Shown here in pieces: positions 1 to 15,344 of a DNA stretch of 64,000 nucleotides (its first letter is position 1; every line of letters starts with the position of its first letter). Source of the stretch: Paracoccus alcaliphilus (GTDB lineage: Bacteria; Pseudomonadota; Alphaproteobacteria; Rhodobacterales; Rhodobacteraceae); assembly GCF_028553725.1 (NCBI RefSeq), contig NZ_CP067124.1, forward strand, positions 3,234,001-3,298,000. The letters run 5' to 3'. The translations under genes and the position numbers were made by a program. The notes under the pieces were generated by a model, which saw only the letters and a list, made by a program, of their open reading frames with translations, had not been told where the DNA came from and did no database searches.

Positions 1-36
1 CGTTCTAGCGCCAAGCCACCGTCGCGCCAAGTGCCC

Positions 37-1002
37 TCATCCGGTGGCGATCAGCGCCAGATCGCTGACGCCCCGCGCCTGCAACGCCCGCCCCGCGCGC
101 CATGCCCTCAGCCCGCTGCGGCAGGCCAGAACCACGCGCTGCCCGGCGGGCGGCTGCCAGTCGCCGATGGCCCGGGGCGCGATCCGCATGGCGCGAGAGG
201 TGACGGGCTGCGGCGCCTCGTCCGTGCCGCGCAACTCGATCACGCAATCGGCGTCCATCAGCTGCCCGCGCCCGATAAAGCGCAGCTGTGACTGGGCCTC
301 GGGTTCCGCCGCGCCGTCGAAACGAAAGCCGGAACAGCGCCAGTTCGCCAGATCCAGATTGACAATCTGCCCCAGCGGCGAGGGCGTCAGCCCCAGCAGC
401 ACCGACAGCGCCATCTGCGCCTGCATCGCCCCCAGCATCGCCACGACCGGCCCCATCACCCCCGCCGTGGCGCAGCTGGCCGCCGTCTCGGGCAGGTCAG
501 GAAAGACCGCCCGCAGCCCCGGCGCATGGCCGCAGAACCCGCCGGCATAGCCCTGCCGCCCCAGCACCGAGGCCGAGATCAGCGGCACCCCGCGCGGACC
601 GCAGGCATCCGACAGCATATAGCTGACGGCGAAACTGTCGGCGGCGTCGATAACCAGATCCACGCCCGCCAGCAGCGGTGGCAGATTGTCGGGGTCCAGA
701 TGCAGCGCCAGGGCGTCAACGCGAATTTCGGGGTTCAGCCCCCGCGCCGCCTCTGCCGCGCATCCGGCCTTGGGGCGACCCAGATCGCCCATACGGAACA
801 GGGTCTGGCGGTGCAGGTTGCTTTCCTCGACCAGATCGTCATCGACAATGGCGATCCGGCCCACCCCGGCCCCGGCCAGCGCCGGGATCAGGCTTGCGCC
901 CAGACCGCCCGCGCCGACGATCAGCACATGCGCGGCCCCCAGCCTTGCCTGACCCGCGCTGCCGATCTGCGGCAGGATCATCTGGCGGTCATAGCGTGAC
1001 AT
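37..1002 (-). CDS. thiF: ThiF-family adenylyltransferase with C-terminal rhodanese-like domain
   Basis: A 321-residue E1-like enzyme that would adenylate the C-terminal glycine of ThiS before sulfur transfer in thiazole synthesis. The nucleotide-binding glycine loop GAGGLG lies near residues 30-35, followed by an acidic D-D stretch. The last ~70 residues look like a rhodanese module, with an active-site-type loop CRSGLR at about 294-299. The CxxC zinc pairs usual in MoeB/ThiF are not visible; only isolated cysteines (FCGH, SCAT) occur there. It is the last gene of the thi operon and its start overlaps the thiE stop by 14 bases. MoeB-like use in molybdopterin synthesis is possible, but the operon favours thiamine. 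Confidence 0.85.
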   Translation of the reverse strand: MSRYDRQMILPQIGSAGQARLGAAHVLIVGAGGLGASLIPALAGAGVGRIAIVDDDLVEESNLHRQTLFRMGDLGRPKAGCAAEAARGLNPEIRVDALALHLDPDNLPPLLAGVDLVIDAADSFAVSYMLSDACGPRGVPLISASVLGRQGYAGGFCGHAPGLRAVFPDLPETAASCATAGVMGPVVAMLGAMQAQMALSVLLGLTPSPLGQIVNLDLANWRCSGFRFDGAAEPEAQSQLRFIGRGQLMDADCVIELRGTDEAPQPVTSRAMRIAPRAIGDWQPPAGQRVVLACRSGLRAWRAGRALQARGVSDLALIATG

Positions 1003-1618
1003 GACGTATCCCCTTGCGCTGGCCTTCGGTGGCGGCGATCCATTCGCGGGTGCGGGCCTCGGGGTCGGGCGCCATCTGGATATCGGTCACCACGGCGGCG
1101 CTGTCGGCGCCTGCGGTAAAGACGCCGGGCAGCCGCGCGGGCGTCAGCCCGCCGATGGCGACCAGCGGCACATCGCCCACCCTGCGCCGCCATTCCGTAA
1201 CGCGATCAAGACCTTGCGGCCCCCATTTCATCTTTTTCAGCAAGGTCGGCCAGACCGGCCCCAGCGCGACATATTCCGGGTCAAGCGACAGGGCGCGGTC
1301 AAGTTCGGCCCCGTCATGGGTGGACAGGCCAAAGCGGATACCCGCCCGGCGCAGGGCGTCGAAATCGGCGCTGTCCATGTCCTCTTGCCCCAGATGGACG
1401 AAATCGACGCCCATATCCAGCGCCAGTTGCCAGTAATCGTTCAGCACCAGCGTCGTGCCATGCGCCCGGCAGACGGCCTGCGACCGGGCGATCTGGTCGC
1501 GCAGCACGTCCTGCGGCTGATCCTTCACCCGCAGTTGCACCAGCCGCACACCCAGCGGCACCAGACGCTCCAGCAGCCCGGCATCGCCGCAGATCAGATA
1601 GAAGGGATCCAGCCTCAT
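989..1618 (-). CDS. thiE: Thiamine phosphate synthase
   Basis: A TIM-barrel enzyme of 209 residues that couples HMP-pyrophosphate to the thiazole phosphate to give thiamine phosphate. The start of the barrel carries QLRVKD, followed by [20 protein letters not shown] and the phosphate-binding GGLTP and GADSAAVV segments, all in ThiE order. The ATG at 1618 overlaps the thiG stop in an ATGA, indicating translational coupling. Length is normal for the family. A TenI-like function is the alternative, but the full thi operon supports ThiE. Confidence 0.88.
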   Translation of the reverse strand: MRLDPFYLICGDAGLLERLVPLGVRLVQLRVKDQPQDVLRDQIARSQAVCRAHGTTLVLNDYWQLALDMGVDFVHLGQEDMDSADFDALRRAGIRFGLSTHDGAELDRALSLDPEYVALGPVWPTLLKKMKWGPQGLDRVTEWRRRVGDVPLVAIGGLTPARLPGVFTAGADSAAVVTDIQMAPDPEARTREWIAATEGQRKGIRHVTL

Positions 1619-2373
1619 GCCAGCACCGCCATGCCGAAGATCGGGGTCGAGGCCACCGCCATGTCGCGGCGCGGCATCAGCCCGGCCTCATGCGCCATGC
1701 GACCGGCCCCGACCGCCTGCCCGAAGGCGCGGGCCATCGCAACCGGATCGGCCGCCTGCGCCACCGCCGTATTCAGCAGCACCGCGTCAAAGCCCATCTC
1801 CATCGCCCGCGCGGCCTGCGACGGCGCGCCGATACCCGCGTCGATCACCAGCGGGATATCCGGGAAATGCGCCCGCATCGAGCGCAGCGCATCATGGTGG
1901 CGCAGCCCCTGCCCCGAACCGATAGGCGCGCCCCAGGGCATCAGGACGCGGCAACCGGCCTCGACCAGTTTTTCGCCAAGGATCAGATCCTCGGTCGTAT
2001 AGGGAAAGACCTCGAAGCCGTCGGCGCACAGCACGCGGGCGGCCTCGACCAGCGCGAAGGGGTCGGGTTGCAGCGTGTCGGCATGGCCGATCACCTCCAG
2101 CTTGATCCAATCCGTCCCAAAGACCTCGCGCGCCATGCGGGCGGTGGTGATCGCCTCGGACGCGGAATGACACCCCGCCGTATTGGGCAGCACGCGACAG
2201 CCGGATGCGGCGATCAGGTCGCGAAAGCCCGCGCCGCCCACCCCTTCGCGGCGCAGCGAGACGGTGACGATCTGCGCGCCCGACGCCGCGATAGCATCGG
2301 CCAGCACCGCGGGCGAGGGATATTGCGCCGTCCCCAGCATCAACCGCGATTCCGGCTGGAAACCGTAAAACAT
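1615..2373 (-). CDS. thiG: Thiazole synthase
   Basis: A 252-residue (beta/alpha)8 enzyme that builds the thiazole ring from deoxyxylulose 5-phosphate, dehydroglycine and ThiS thiocarboxylate. The Schiff-base lysine is visible in IKLEVIGH (K91). NTAGC at 64-68, [10 protein letters not shown] and DAGIG are further ThiG signatures. It starts three bases after the thiS stop. It uses the dehydroglycine made by ThiO next door, the aerobic version of the pathway. Confidence 0.95.
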   Translation of the reverse strand: MFYGFQPESRLMLGTAQYPSPAVLADAIAASGAQIVTVSLRREGVGGAGFRDLIAASGCRVLPNTAGCHSASEAITTARMAREVFGTDWIKLEVIGHADTLQPDPFALVEAARVLCADGFEVFPYTTEDLILGEKLVEAGCRVLMPWGAPIGSGQGLRHHDALRSMRAHFPDIPLVIDAGIGAPSQAARAMEMGFDAVLLNTAVAQAADPVAMARAFGQAVGAGRMAHEAGLMPRRDMAVASTPIFGMAVLA

Positions 2374-2376
2374 CGC

Positions 2377-2574
2377 TCAGCCCCCCTGCATCGGTGACAG
2401 CACCTCGATCCGCGCGCCGTCGCGCAGGGACGTATCGCCCCGCCGGTCGCGCGGCACGAAATCGCCGTCCAGCGCGGTGGCGACAGTGGCGGCGGGCAGC
2501 CCGCGTTCCTCGATCAGCGCGGCCAGCGTTTCGGCGCGGGTCGTGATGACTTCGCCATTCAGTTCAACCTGCAT
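2377..2574 (-). CDS. thiS: Sulfur carrier protein ThiS
   Basis: A 65-residue ubiquitin-fold sulfur carrier. It ends in MQGG, the diglycine tail that ThiF adenylates and that then carries the thiocarboxylate to ThiG. It begins MQVELNGE, as usual for the family. The ATG lies 11 bases inside the 3' end of thiO, and the stop is three bases before thiG, so all three are probably co-translated. Confidence 0.93.
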   Translation of the reverse strand: MQVELNGEVITTRAETLAALIEERGLPAATVATALDGDFVPRDRRGDTSLRDGARIEVLSPMQGG

Positions 2575-3489
2575 CTTTCACCTCTTGCGGCAAACGCCCG
2601 GCCAGCGTTTCGGCCAGCGCGGGCGCCATCAGAAAACCATGCCTATACATGCCGTTGACATGTATTCTTCCAGCAATTTCGCGGATCACGGGGATATTGT
2701 CGGGGAATGCCGGGCGCAGGCCCGCGCCGGTCTGCACCAGGCGCGCCTCGGCAAAGCCGGGATGCAGCGCATAGGCCGCCGACAGCAGTTCCATCACCGC
2801 CCGCGCGGTGATCGGGCCGGGATCGTCGCTTTCGATCTGCGTCGCCCCCACCATATAGCGCCCATCCCCGCGCGGCACGACATAGCAGGGAAAGCGCGGA
2901 TGCAGCAGCCGCACGGTGCGGGTCAGCATCACGTCGGGCGCGTCCAGCATCAACATCTCGCCCCGCACACCACGCAGGTCGGGCAGATGGTCGCGCGCGG
3001 CCAGCCCCCGGCAGTCAATCACCTGCCCGCGCGGATCGCCCTGCCGGATCGCCACGCCCCGCGCCGCCAGAGCGTCGCGCAAACCCGCCATCGCGGCGCG
3101 GGGGTCCAGATGCGCCTCGGCCTCGAAGAACAGCCCACGCGCGAAACGACCCGCCAGATCGGGCTCCAACGCGCCGGGATCGGCCGGGCGGTGGCCCGAG
3201 GTGCGGGCGGCGAAACGGTCCAGTTCCGCCGCGTCGCGGGCCGGGGCCACGACCAATGTGCCGCGCCTTGTGACCGGCACCCGCGCCGCCCACCAATCGA
3301 CCGCGCCCTGCCCGGCAAGGACCACATCGGGCGGGGCGGTCTCGCCCTCGCAGCCCGGCGCCAGCATCCCCCCGGCCCAATATGAGGCCGGGACGCCATC
3401 ATCCGCGATCAGCTCCACAGGCAGGCCGCGCTCGGCCAGAGCGGTGGCCACGCAAAGCCCGGCCACCCCCCCGCCCAGAACCGAAAACA

Positions 3490-3490
<1 letters not shown>
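2564..3490 (-). CDS. thiO: FAD-dependent glycine oxidase ThiO
   Basis: A flavoprotein of 308 residues of the DAO family. The dinucleotide fold GGGVAGL is at residues 6-12 and a C-terminal RHGFLMAP segment follows. It oxidises glycine to dehydroglycine (iminoglycine) for ThiG, replacing the radical-SAM ThiH. Its ATG overlaps the thiC stop by one base (TGATG). It is slightly shorter than many ThiO proteins (about 330-370 residues), but the FAD fold and C-terminal segment are present. Confidence 0.88.
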
Positions 3491-5313
<1,823 letters not shown>

Positions 5314-5420
5314 TCAAGCGTTTACTCGAAAAGACCCAAGTGATGGTTCGGGCAAGAAGGGACCGACTGCGACCCCGATGCGGCCGCCACGGCCCAAAGA
5401 ACGACGCTGCGCCCTTCGGT

Positions 5421-5521
5421 CTTCCTACGCCAGTATCAACTGGGTCAGGTTCAAAGGGTCGCCTCACCGTGACGCGCGAACGCCACCAATCAGCCTCTCA
5501 GTCCCTTGGGCGGGACTCCCC
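5421..5521 (-). promoter_or_regulatory. TPP (THI element) riboswitch upstream of thiC
   Basis: On the minus strand the conserved blocks appear in order: a 5' stem GGGGAGTCC, GGGACTGAGAGG, then GACCCTTTGAACCTGACC, GTTGATACTGGCGTAGGAAG at the 3' end (5440-5421). These are the pyrimidine and pyrophosphate sensor helices of the THI box. The 3' end is 117 bases before the thiC ATG. The expression platform is not obvious; a GGCCGTGGCGGCC hairpin lies between aptamer and gene. No U-run terminator is clear, so translational control is possible. Confidence 0.93.
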
Positions 5522-5557
5522 TGACGGCCATCAGGGGACCAGAGCGCGGCTGCGTTG

Positions 5558-6505
5558 TCAATCCGGCAGTTGCGCCATCTGTGCGCCGGGTGCCTCGCCC
5601 GTTGGCAGATCGGGCGGGGCGGACAGGGTTTCCCGCATGATTTCCGCGACATGGCGCAGTTGCGATCCCAGCGGGTTGGTCTTGCGCCAGACCATGCCGA
5701 TGCGGCGCGAGGGGCGCGGCTGGCGCAGGCGCGCGACCGATACGGCGGCGGATCGCGTCTCGATCGGGATCGCCATCTGCGGAATCAGTGTGACGCCGAT
5801 TCCCGCCCCCACCATCTGCACCAGCGTGGAAAGCGAGCTGCCCTCCATCAGATCGCGCGGCGCGGCGTTCGAGATATTGCAGAAGGACAGCGCCTGATCG
5901 CGGAAGCAATGCCCCTCTTCCAGCAGCAGCAGCCGCATTTCCCGCAGCATGTCGGCGCAGGGGACGGGCTTGGCGGCATCCGCCAGCGGGCGCACCAGCA
6001 CGAATTCCTCGTCGAACAGCGCAAATTCGGTCAGCGTGGATTCCGAGACCGGCAGCGCCACGATGGCGGTGTCCAGATGCCCGTCGATCAGATCGGCGAT
6101 CAGCCGCTGGGTCACGGCCTCTCTCGGGCGCAGGTCCAGCCCCGGATATTGCCCGCCCAGACCCTTGATGATGCGCGGCAGCAGATAGGGAGCCACCGTC
6201 GGGATCACCCCGATTCGCAGCCGCCCGATCAGCGGGCTGTTCGAGGCCCGCGCCAGATCGCCCAGTTCATCGACCGAGCGCAGGATATCGCGGGCCCGGT
6301 CGGCGAAAGCCTCGCCCAGACTGGTCAGCCGGATCTGCCTTGTGCCGCGTTCGATCAGCGGCACACCCAGAATATCCTCTAGCTCTTTCATTTGCAGCGA
6401 CAGCGCGGGCTGAGAGATGGAGCAATCCTCGGCCGCGCGACCGAAATGCAGGTTCCGTGCCAGCGCACCGAAATAACGGAGGTGTTTCAAGGACAGTCTC
6501 TTCAT
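5558..6505 (-). CDS. oxyR: OxyR-type LysR regulator
   Basis: A LysR-family activator with an N-terminal winged HTH (about residues 5-65) and a periplasmic-binding-like sensor domain. The redox cysteines C200 and C209 sit in LEEGHCFRDQALSFC, matching the peroxide-sensing C199/C208 pair of E. coli OxyR. I chose the ATG at 6505, with AGGA just upstream, over an in-frame GTG at 6523. It is divergent from katG, the classical OxyR target, so peroxide-dependent activation of katG is likely. Confidence 0.92.
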   Translation of the reverse strand: MKRLSLKHLRYFGALARNLHFGRAAEDCSISQPALSLQMKELEDILGVPLIERGTRQIRLTSLGEAFADRARDILRSVDELGDLARASNSPLIGRLRIGVIPTVAPYLLPRIIKGLGGQYPGLDLRPREAVTQRLIADLIDGHLDTAIVALPVSESTLTEFALFDEEFVLVRPLADAAKPVPCADMLREMRLLLLEEGHCFRDQALSFCNISNAAPRDLMEGSSLSTLVQMVGAGIGVTLIPQMAIPIETRSAAVSVARLRQPRPSRRIGMVWRKTNPLGSQLRHVAEIMRETLSAPPDLPTGEAPGAQMAQLPD

Positions 6506-6539
6506 TAATCCTACATATCGCACAGATCAGAAAATGCAA

Positions 6540-6570
6540 ATTTATCTTATGATATTTACCTGCTATCACT
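6540..6570. promoter_or_regulatory. Candidate OxyR site in the oxyR-katG intergenic region
   Basis: The 149-base divergent region is AT-rich around 6530-6575, unlike the flanking genes. It contains ATAT-N7-CTAT (6552-6566), close to the ATAG-N7-CTAT half of the OxyR consensus. A clean second half-site at the expected spacing is not visible (TTTAT at 6540-6544 is offset). Assignment is from motif and context only. Confidence 0.4.
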
Positions 6571-6630
6571 ATCGCCAAGGAGGAAGGCCAGCGCGGCAAA
6601 TCATGCTCGGACGGCCTTTCCCGTTCCTGA

Positions 6631-8826
<2,196 letters not shown>

Positions 8827-8846
8827 TAACGGACCACCACAGACAT

Positions 8847-8885
8847 GAAACGGCCCGCCCGCAAATCCTGCGGGCGGGCCGTTTC
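8847..8885. terminator. Bidirectional intrinsic terminator between katG and yciB
   Basis: A perfect 16-base inverted repeat (8847-8862 with 8870-8885, 7-base loop) with A-run/T-run ends. It lies between two convergent genes, 21 bases after katG and three bases after the yciB stop. The symmetric GAAAC/GTTTC ends suit termination in both directions. Confidence 0.85.
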
Positions 8886-8887
8886 AC

Positions 8888-9505
8888 TTACTTGCCGTCC
8901 TGCGGCTTGTCGCCATCGGGCTTTTCCAGCGCGTGATCGCGGTAAAGCCCGGCATTCGCCATCAGGAACAGAAACAGCAGCACCGGCAGGCCGAAGGTCT
9001 TGAACCAGACCCAGCTGGTTTCCGACATCAGCCGCCAGATCAGTTCATTGGCCACGGCCAGCGCCAGAAACATCGCCGCCATGCGCCGGGTCAGCTTGAG
9101 CCAGCCGGTCTCGGTCAGGGGCAGCGCCTCGCCCAGCACCGCGCCCAGCCAGTTGCGCCCCGCGATCAGGCTATAGCCCAGCAGCCCCGCGAACAGCAGA
9201 TAGATCATCGTCGGTTTCATCTTGAAAAAGCGCGGATCGTCAAGCCAGACCGACAGCCCGCCAAAGACCAGCACCAGCACCAGCGTCGCGATCTGCATCG
9301 GTGCCAGCTTGCCCGTCAGCCGCCACATGATCAGCGTCGAGATCACCAGAACCGGGATGAAAACCAGCGTGGCAAAGACGAAACCGCTGTAGTCGCGGCC
9401 CAGCACATGCACCGAATCCTCGCGGAACAGCATGAAGATGACGAAGAACAGGACCACCGGCCCCAGTTCCAGAACCGGCTTCACCCAGGGCTTCGGTTGC
9501 TTCAT
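8888..9505 (-). CDS. yciB: Inner membrane septation protein A (YciB/IspZ)
   Basis: A 205-residue inner membrane protein with five or six hydrophobic segments (from about residue 12 through 190). The family signatures are visible: LELGPVVLFF near the N-terminus, FFKMKPT near 95 and NELIWR near 150. Family members are linked to septation and envelope integrity; the biochemical role is unsettled. The last residues (EKPDGDKPQDGK) are a charged tail. It is convergent with katG. Confidence 0.85.
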   Translation of the reverse strand: MKQPKPWVKPVLELGPVVLFFVIFMLFREDSVHVLGRDYSGFVFATLVFIPVLVISTLIMWRLTGKLAPMQIATLVLVLVFGGLSVWLDDPRFFKMKPTMIYLLFAGLLGYSLIAGRNWLGAVLGEALPLTETGWLKLTRRMAAMFLALAVANELIWRLMSETSWVWFKTFGLPVLLFLFLMANAGLYRDHALEKPDGDKPQDGK

Positions 9506-9583
9506 GCGGGCGTTCCTTGTCTTGCCATTGCGTTTGGCCGCTTGTCGCCCATCGCGGCGCGGCGGGCAAGCGCGCCGGACGTC

Positions 9584-10525
9584 TCAGTCCAGTTCGATGG
9601 CGGCCAGGATCGCGCCGGGCAGTTCGGACCCGGCCAGCCCGATCTGCACCAGAATCACATGCCGCGTATCGTCGGGAAAGCTGCCCTCGCCCGCCTGCCC
9701 CGCGCGCACGTTCAGGCGCAAGGGCGCGCTGCCATCCCATTTCGCCAATGTCTCCATCCCCAGAACGATATTGGTATAGGTGATGAAGCGGCCGTCATTT
9801 TCGCCGCCCCGGACCTCGACCCGGCGTTCGGGCAGAAAACGGATCAGCGACACATCAACCTGACCTTCCAGATCGGACAGAGGCATCAGTTCGATCAGGT
9901 CGGAACCGTCCTGTTTGCGGCGCTGCACGTTCAGCAGCGCGGGCGACATCTGATGCGCCTCGATCAGCCCCATCAGCTGCGCCGGACCCGGCGAGACGGC
10001 GGTATCGACGCCCTCGACGATCAGTTGCGGCGTATAGACCGAGCGTTCACCGGCAGCACGGGCATAGGCCTCTTGCCGGGCGCTGAATTCCGGGCGGGCG
10101 AAGCTGTCGGCCCAGCCCAGATAGTCCCAGTAATCCACATGGAAGGACAGCGGCAGCACCCCATCCTGATCGGCCAGCTTGGCCATCATCGCATCGGCGG
10201 GCGGGCAGGACGAACACCCCTGCGAGGTGAACAGCTCGACCACCACCGGGGTCACGGGGGGCAGCGCATCCAGCGCGGGCGGGGGCAGATCGGTCGCGGC
10301 GAAATTGTTGACGCCGACAAAGCCGTCATCTGGCATCGGCGCATCTACGGACGGAATCAAGCGCATCGGGGCCGAGGGGGCAGAGATGACCGGTGCATTC
10401 ACATCACCCGCGTTCAGGTCAGCGGGGGCCTGCTGCGCGATGCCCATGGCGGGCACGGCCAGAAGCAGCGCAACCGCCAGCGCCTGAGTCGGGAATCGTC
10501 TTTGCATCGGGATAAAACCAATCAT
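9584..10525 (-). CDS. DUF1223 thioredoxin-like secreted protein
   Basis: A DUF1223 protein whose core begins VVVELFTSQGCSSCPPADA, with a CxxC that suggests a thioredoxin-like fold. I chose the ATG at 10525 (MIGFIPMQRR), which has AAAAGG six bases upstream. The first ~30 residues form a signal peptide (RRFPTQALAVALLLAVPAM...), so it is probably periplasmic. A proline- and alanine-rich stretch separates the signal from the domain. DUF1223 has no firm biochemical role. It is divergent from acnA. Confidence 0.82.
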   Translation of the reverse strand: MIGFIPMQRRFPTQALAVALLLAVPAMGIAQQAPADLNAGDVNAPVISAPSAPMRLIPSVDAPMPDDGFVGVNNFAATDLPPPALDALPPVTPVVVELFTSQGCSSCPPADAMMAKLADQDGVLPLSFHVDYWDYLGWADSFARPEFSARQEAYARAAGERSVYTPQLIVEGVDTAVSPGPAQLMGLIEAHQMSPALLNVQRRKQDGSDLIELMPLSDLEGQVDVSLIRFLPERRVEVRGGENDGRFITYTNIVLGMETLAKWDGSAPLRLNVRAGQAGEGSFPDDTRHVILVQIGLAGSELPGAILAAIELD

Positions 10526-10631
10526 GTTGACCTTTTCCATAGCCAATCCAGACGGGCAAGAACAAATCAAGGCTTCGTTAAGCTGGCGCGAGCGTGACAA
10601 GCGTGCCTCTTGAGCAACGCTGCCAGTTATG

Positions 10632-10647
10632 GTATGCGATGGCATAC
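10632..10647. promoter_or_regulatory. Palindromic operator candidate upstream of acnA
   Basis: GTATGC-GATG-GCATAC is a perfect 6-base inverted repeat with a 4-base spacer, about 100 bases before the acnA ATG and just outside the DUF1223 gene. GntR-family regulators often bind palindromes of this sort. The cognate regulator is unknown. Confidence 0.4.
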
Positions 10648-10744
10648 AATTTCGATGCAAGCCCTCTTGCGCCCCCTGACCGCATCAGGCAAAGCAAGAA
10701 CCACGCATGCCCGACCCATCCATTTCGCAGACAGGGAGGCCCTG

Positions 10745-13501
<2,757 letters not shown>

Positions 13502-13631
13502 CGCGGCATAACCGCTGACGGCACGGCTGCATCGGGCCAACGCCGGTTGCTTACTGGCCAGTCCTGCCTCGGTCTCCGCAAGGAGTCCGGGGCAGAACCG
13601 GCCTTTCTTCGCTGACGATACGGAACGGCAA

Positions 13632-13660
13632 AAGGTCACCTCGAATATCGAGATGACCTT
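13632..13660 (-). terminator. Probable terminator downstream of cysE
   Basis: A 13-base stem (13632-13644 with 13648-13660, one mismatch, 3-base loop) followed on the minus strand by TTTT. It lies 50 bases past the cysE stop. The 208 bases between acnA and cysE hold nothing else I can recognise. Confidence 0.6.
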
Positions 13661-13709
13661 GAAACACGATCGCCGATAAGCGTGGATACAGACCTGCCCC
13701 GCAGTCAGA

Positions 13710-14537
13710 TCACATATAATCGCCGTTACCCAACAACTGGTTCATGCTGTGGGACGGCTCGTCGCAGCCTGCGTCGCCGATCACTCTGGCGGGGACACCG
13801 GCGACAGTCTTGCAGGGCGGCACCTCGCGCAGCACCACGGATCCGGCGGCGATGCGCGAACGCTCTCCGATGTGGATATTACCCAGCACCTTCGCACCGG
13901 CCCCGATCATCACCCCGTCGCCGATCTTGGGATGGCGGTCGCCGTCCTCTTTCCCGGTGCCGCCAAGCGTGACCGAATGCAGCATCGAGACATCGTTACC
14001 GACCGTCGCCGTCTCGCCAATGACGATGGAATGGGCGTGGTCGATCATCACCCCGGTGCCGATCTGCGCGGCCGGATGGATATCGACACCGAAACATTCC
14101 GAGCAACGCATCTGCACGAAATAGGCCATATCACGTCGCCCCTGACGCCACAGCCAATGCCCCATGCGATAGGCTTGCAGCGCCTGAAATCCCTTGAAGA
14201 ACAGCACAGGCTGCAACAGCCGATGCGTCGCCGGATCACGATCATAGACCGCCAGCAGATCCGCCCGCGCCGCATCGCCAAGCGAAGGATCCTCGCGATA
14301 GGCCTGATCCGCCAGTTCCCGCAGCAACTGCTCGCTCATCTCGCCGGATGCGAGCTTCAGGGAAAAGCGATAGGCAAGCGCCGCTTCCAGACTGTGGTGA
14401 TGCAGCAATCCGGCATGGATCAGCGCCCCCAGCAGGGGTTCGTCGCCAACGGCTGATCGCGCCTCATCCTGAAGCTGCGCCCAGATCGCATCCTTATCCA
14501 GCTCCAGTGGCTTTTTGGCTCCATGTAGCATGTTCAT
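13710..14537 (-). CDS. cysE: Serine O-acetyltransferase
   Basis: A 275-residue hexapeptide-repeat acyltransferase that makes O-acetylserine for cysteine synthesis. The N-terminal helical domain carries AYREDPS and the left-handed beta-helix runs from about residue 160: FGVDIHPAAQIG, MIDHAHSIVIGE, HSVTLGGTGKE, GDRHPKIGDG. The catalytic Asp-His pair is in IDHAH. I chose the ATG at 14537 (MNMLHGAKK). It is downstream of the GTA genes in the same direction and may share their transcript, but it is a housekeeping gene. Confidence 0.93.
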   Translation of the reverse strand: MNMLHGAKKPLELDKDAIWAQLQDEARSAVGDEPLLGALIHAGLLHHHSLEAALAYRFSLKLASGEMSEQLLRELADQAYREDPSLGDAARADLLAVYDRDPATHRLLQPVLFFKGFQALQAYRMGHWLWRQGRRDMAYFVQMRCSECFGVDIHPAAQIGTGVMIDHAHSIVIGETATVGNDVSMLHSVTLGGTGKEDGDRHPKIGDGVMIGAGAKVLGNIHIGERSRIAAGSVVLREVPPCKTVAGVPARVIGDAGCDEPSHSMNQLLGNGDYM

Positions 14538-14630
14538 TTCGGGCCCGCCCGCATTGTTGATCTTCTGCTGATAGACCAGAATGTCCAGCAGTAAAAGTCG
14601 CGGGCGGGCACAATAAAGCAAAGGTGGCGA

Positions 14631-15344
14631 TCAGTCGGGCAGACGCAACTCCCACCAATGCGCGGCCAGCCGGACCCGCCCCCCGGCAAATGCGCCGCCC
14701 TGTGCCGTCATGATCAGCGTGGCCGGTTCGTAATAGGTCATCGGCGCGCCCAGCATGCCGCGTGCCCATGACCCCTGTCCCTTGCCCAGCCCCTGTCCAA
14801 AGCGGTTCTCGGCCCCGGACGTGCCCAGTTGCCATGTCTGCAGGTCGCCTGTCAGCGCCTCGGTCACCTTTGCCACGGCACCCAGAACCATCGCACCGCC
14901 CGGGATAAGGACGCCGGTGTCAAAGCTGGCGCCTGCGCTGACGGCGACCTCGGCCTCGGCCATGCCTGCGATCAGTCCCGATCCCTGTATCCCAAGACTG
15001 AACGCCCCGACCACCCAGACCGTGCCATCATGGATCGCGCCCACGCCTCGATCGGCGATAAAGGCACGCATACCGGCGGCGGGCGGCTGGAACACCCAGC
15101 CGCCATTCACGCCGATGGCGATCTGGCCGCCACGGCCCGACCAATCACCCTGGGCGCCCGAGGGCACCGCCCAGCAGGCACCGTCGATGACGGTTTCGGG
15201 CGGGGTGGTGGTCGAGACGCTTTGCAGGACCAGATTGACCTGACCATCCAGCCGCATCAACGCCTCGTTCACCGTGACGTGTTTCTGGGCCTGAGCGGGC
15301 AGCAACAACGGCATTCCCAGCCGCATGGTCTCATTGGTTGGCAT
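14631..15344 (-). CDS. DUF2793 protein at the end of the GTA cluster (candidate tail fibre)
   Basis: A 237-residue DUF2793 protein. The conserved N-terminal block RLGMPLLLPAQAQKHVTVNE is present, then a WVFQPPAAGM segment and a C-terminal part with many small residues and Gly-Trp patterns typical of surface appendages. CAGGAGGGA lies just before the ATG at 15344, which sits 14 bases inside the preceding TIM-barrel gene. From memory, the R. capsulatus tail fibre is a DUF2793-type protein encoded away from its GTA cluster; here the gene is physically linked. The fibre role is inferred. Confidence 0.75.
   Translation of the reverse strand: MPTNETMRLGMPLLLPAQAQKHVTVNEALMRLDGQVNLVLQSVSTTTPPETVIDGACWAVPSGAQGDWSGRGGQIAIGVNGGWVFQPPAAGMRAFIADRGVGAIHDGTVWVVGAFSLGIQGSGLIAGMAEAEVAVSAGASFDTGVLIPGGAMVLGAVAKVTEALTGDLQTWQLGTSGAENRFGQGLGKGQGSWARGMLGAPMTYYEPATLIMTAQGGAFAGGRVRLAAHWWELRLPD

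Noticed and set aside
10610..10744. N-terminal extension of aconitase by 45 codons
   Set aside because: No family similarity before MPIQTG, which has a strong ribosome site; the extension would cover the promoter region and the palindrome.
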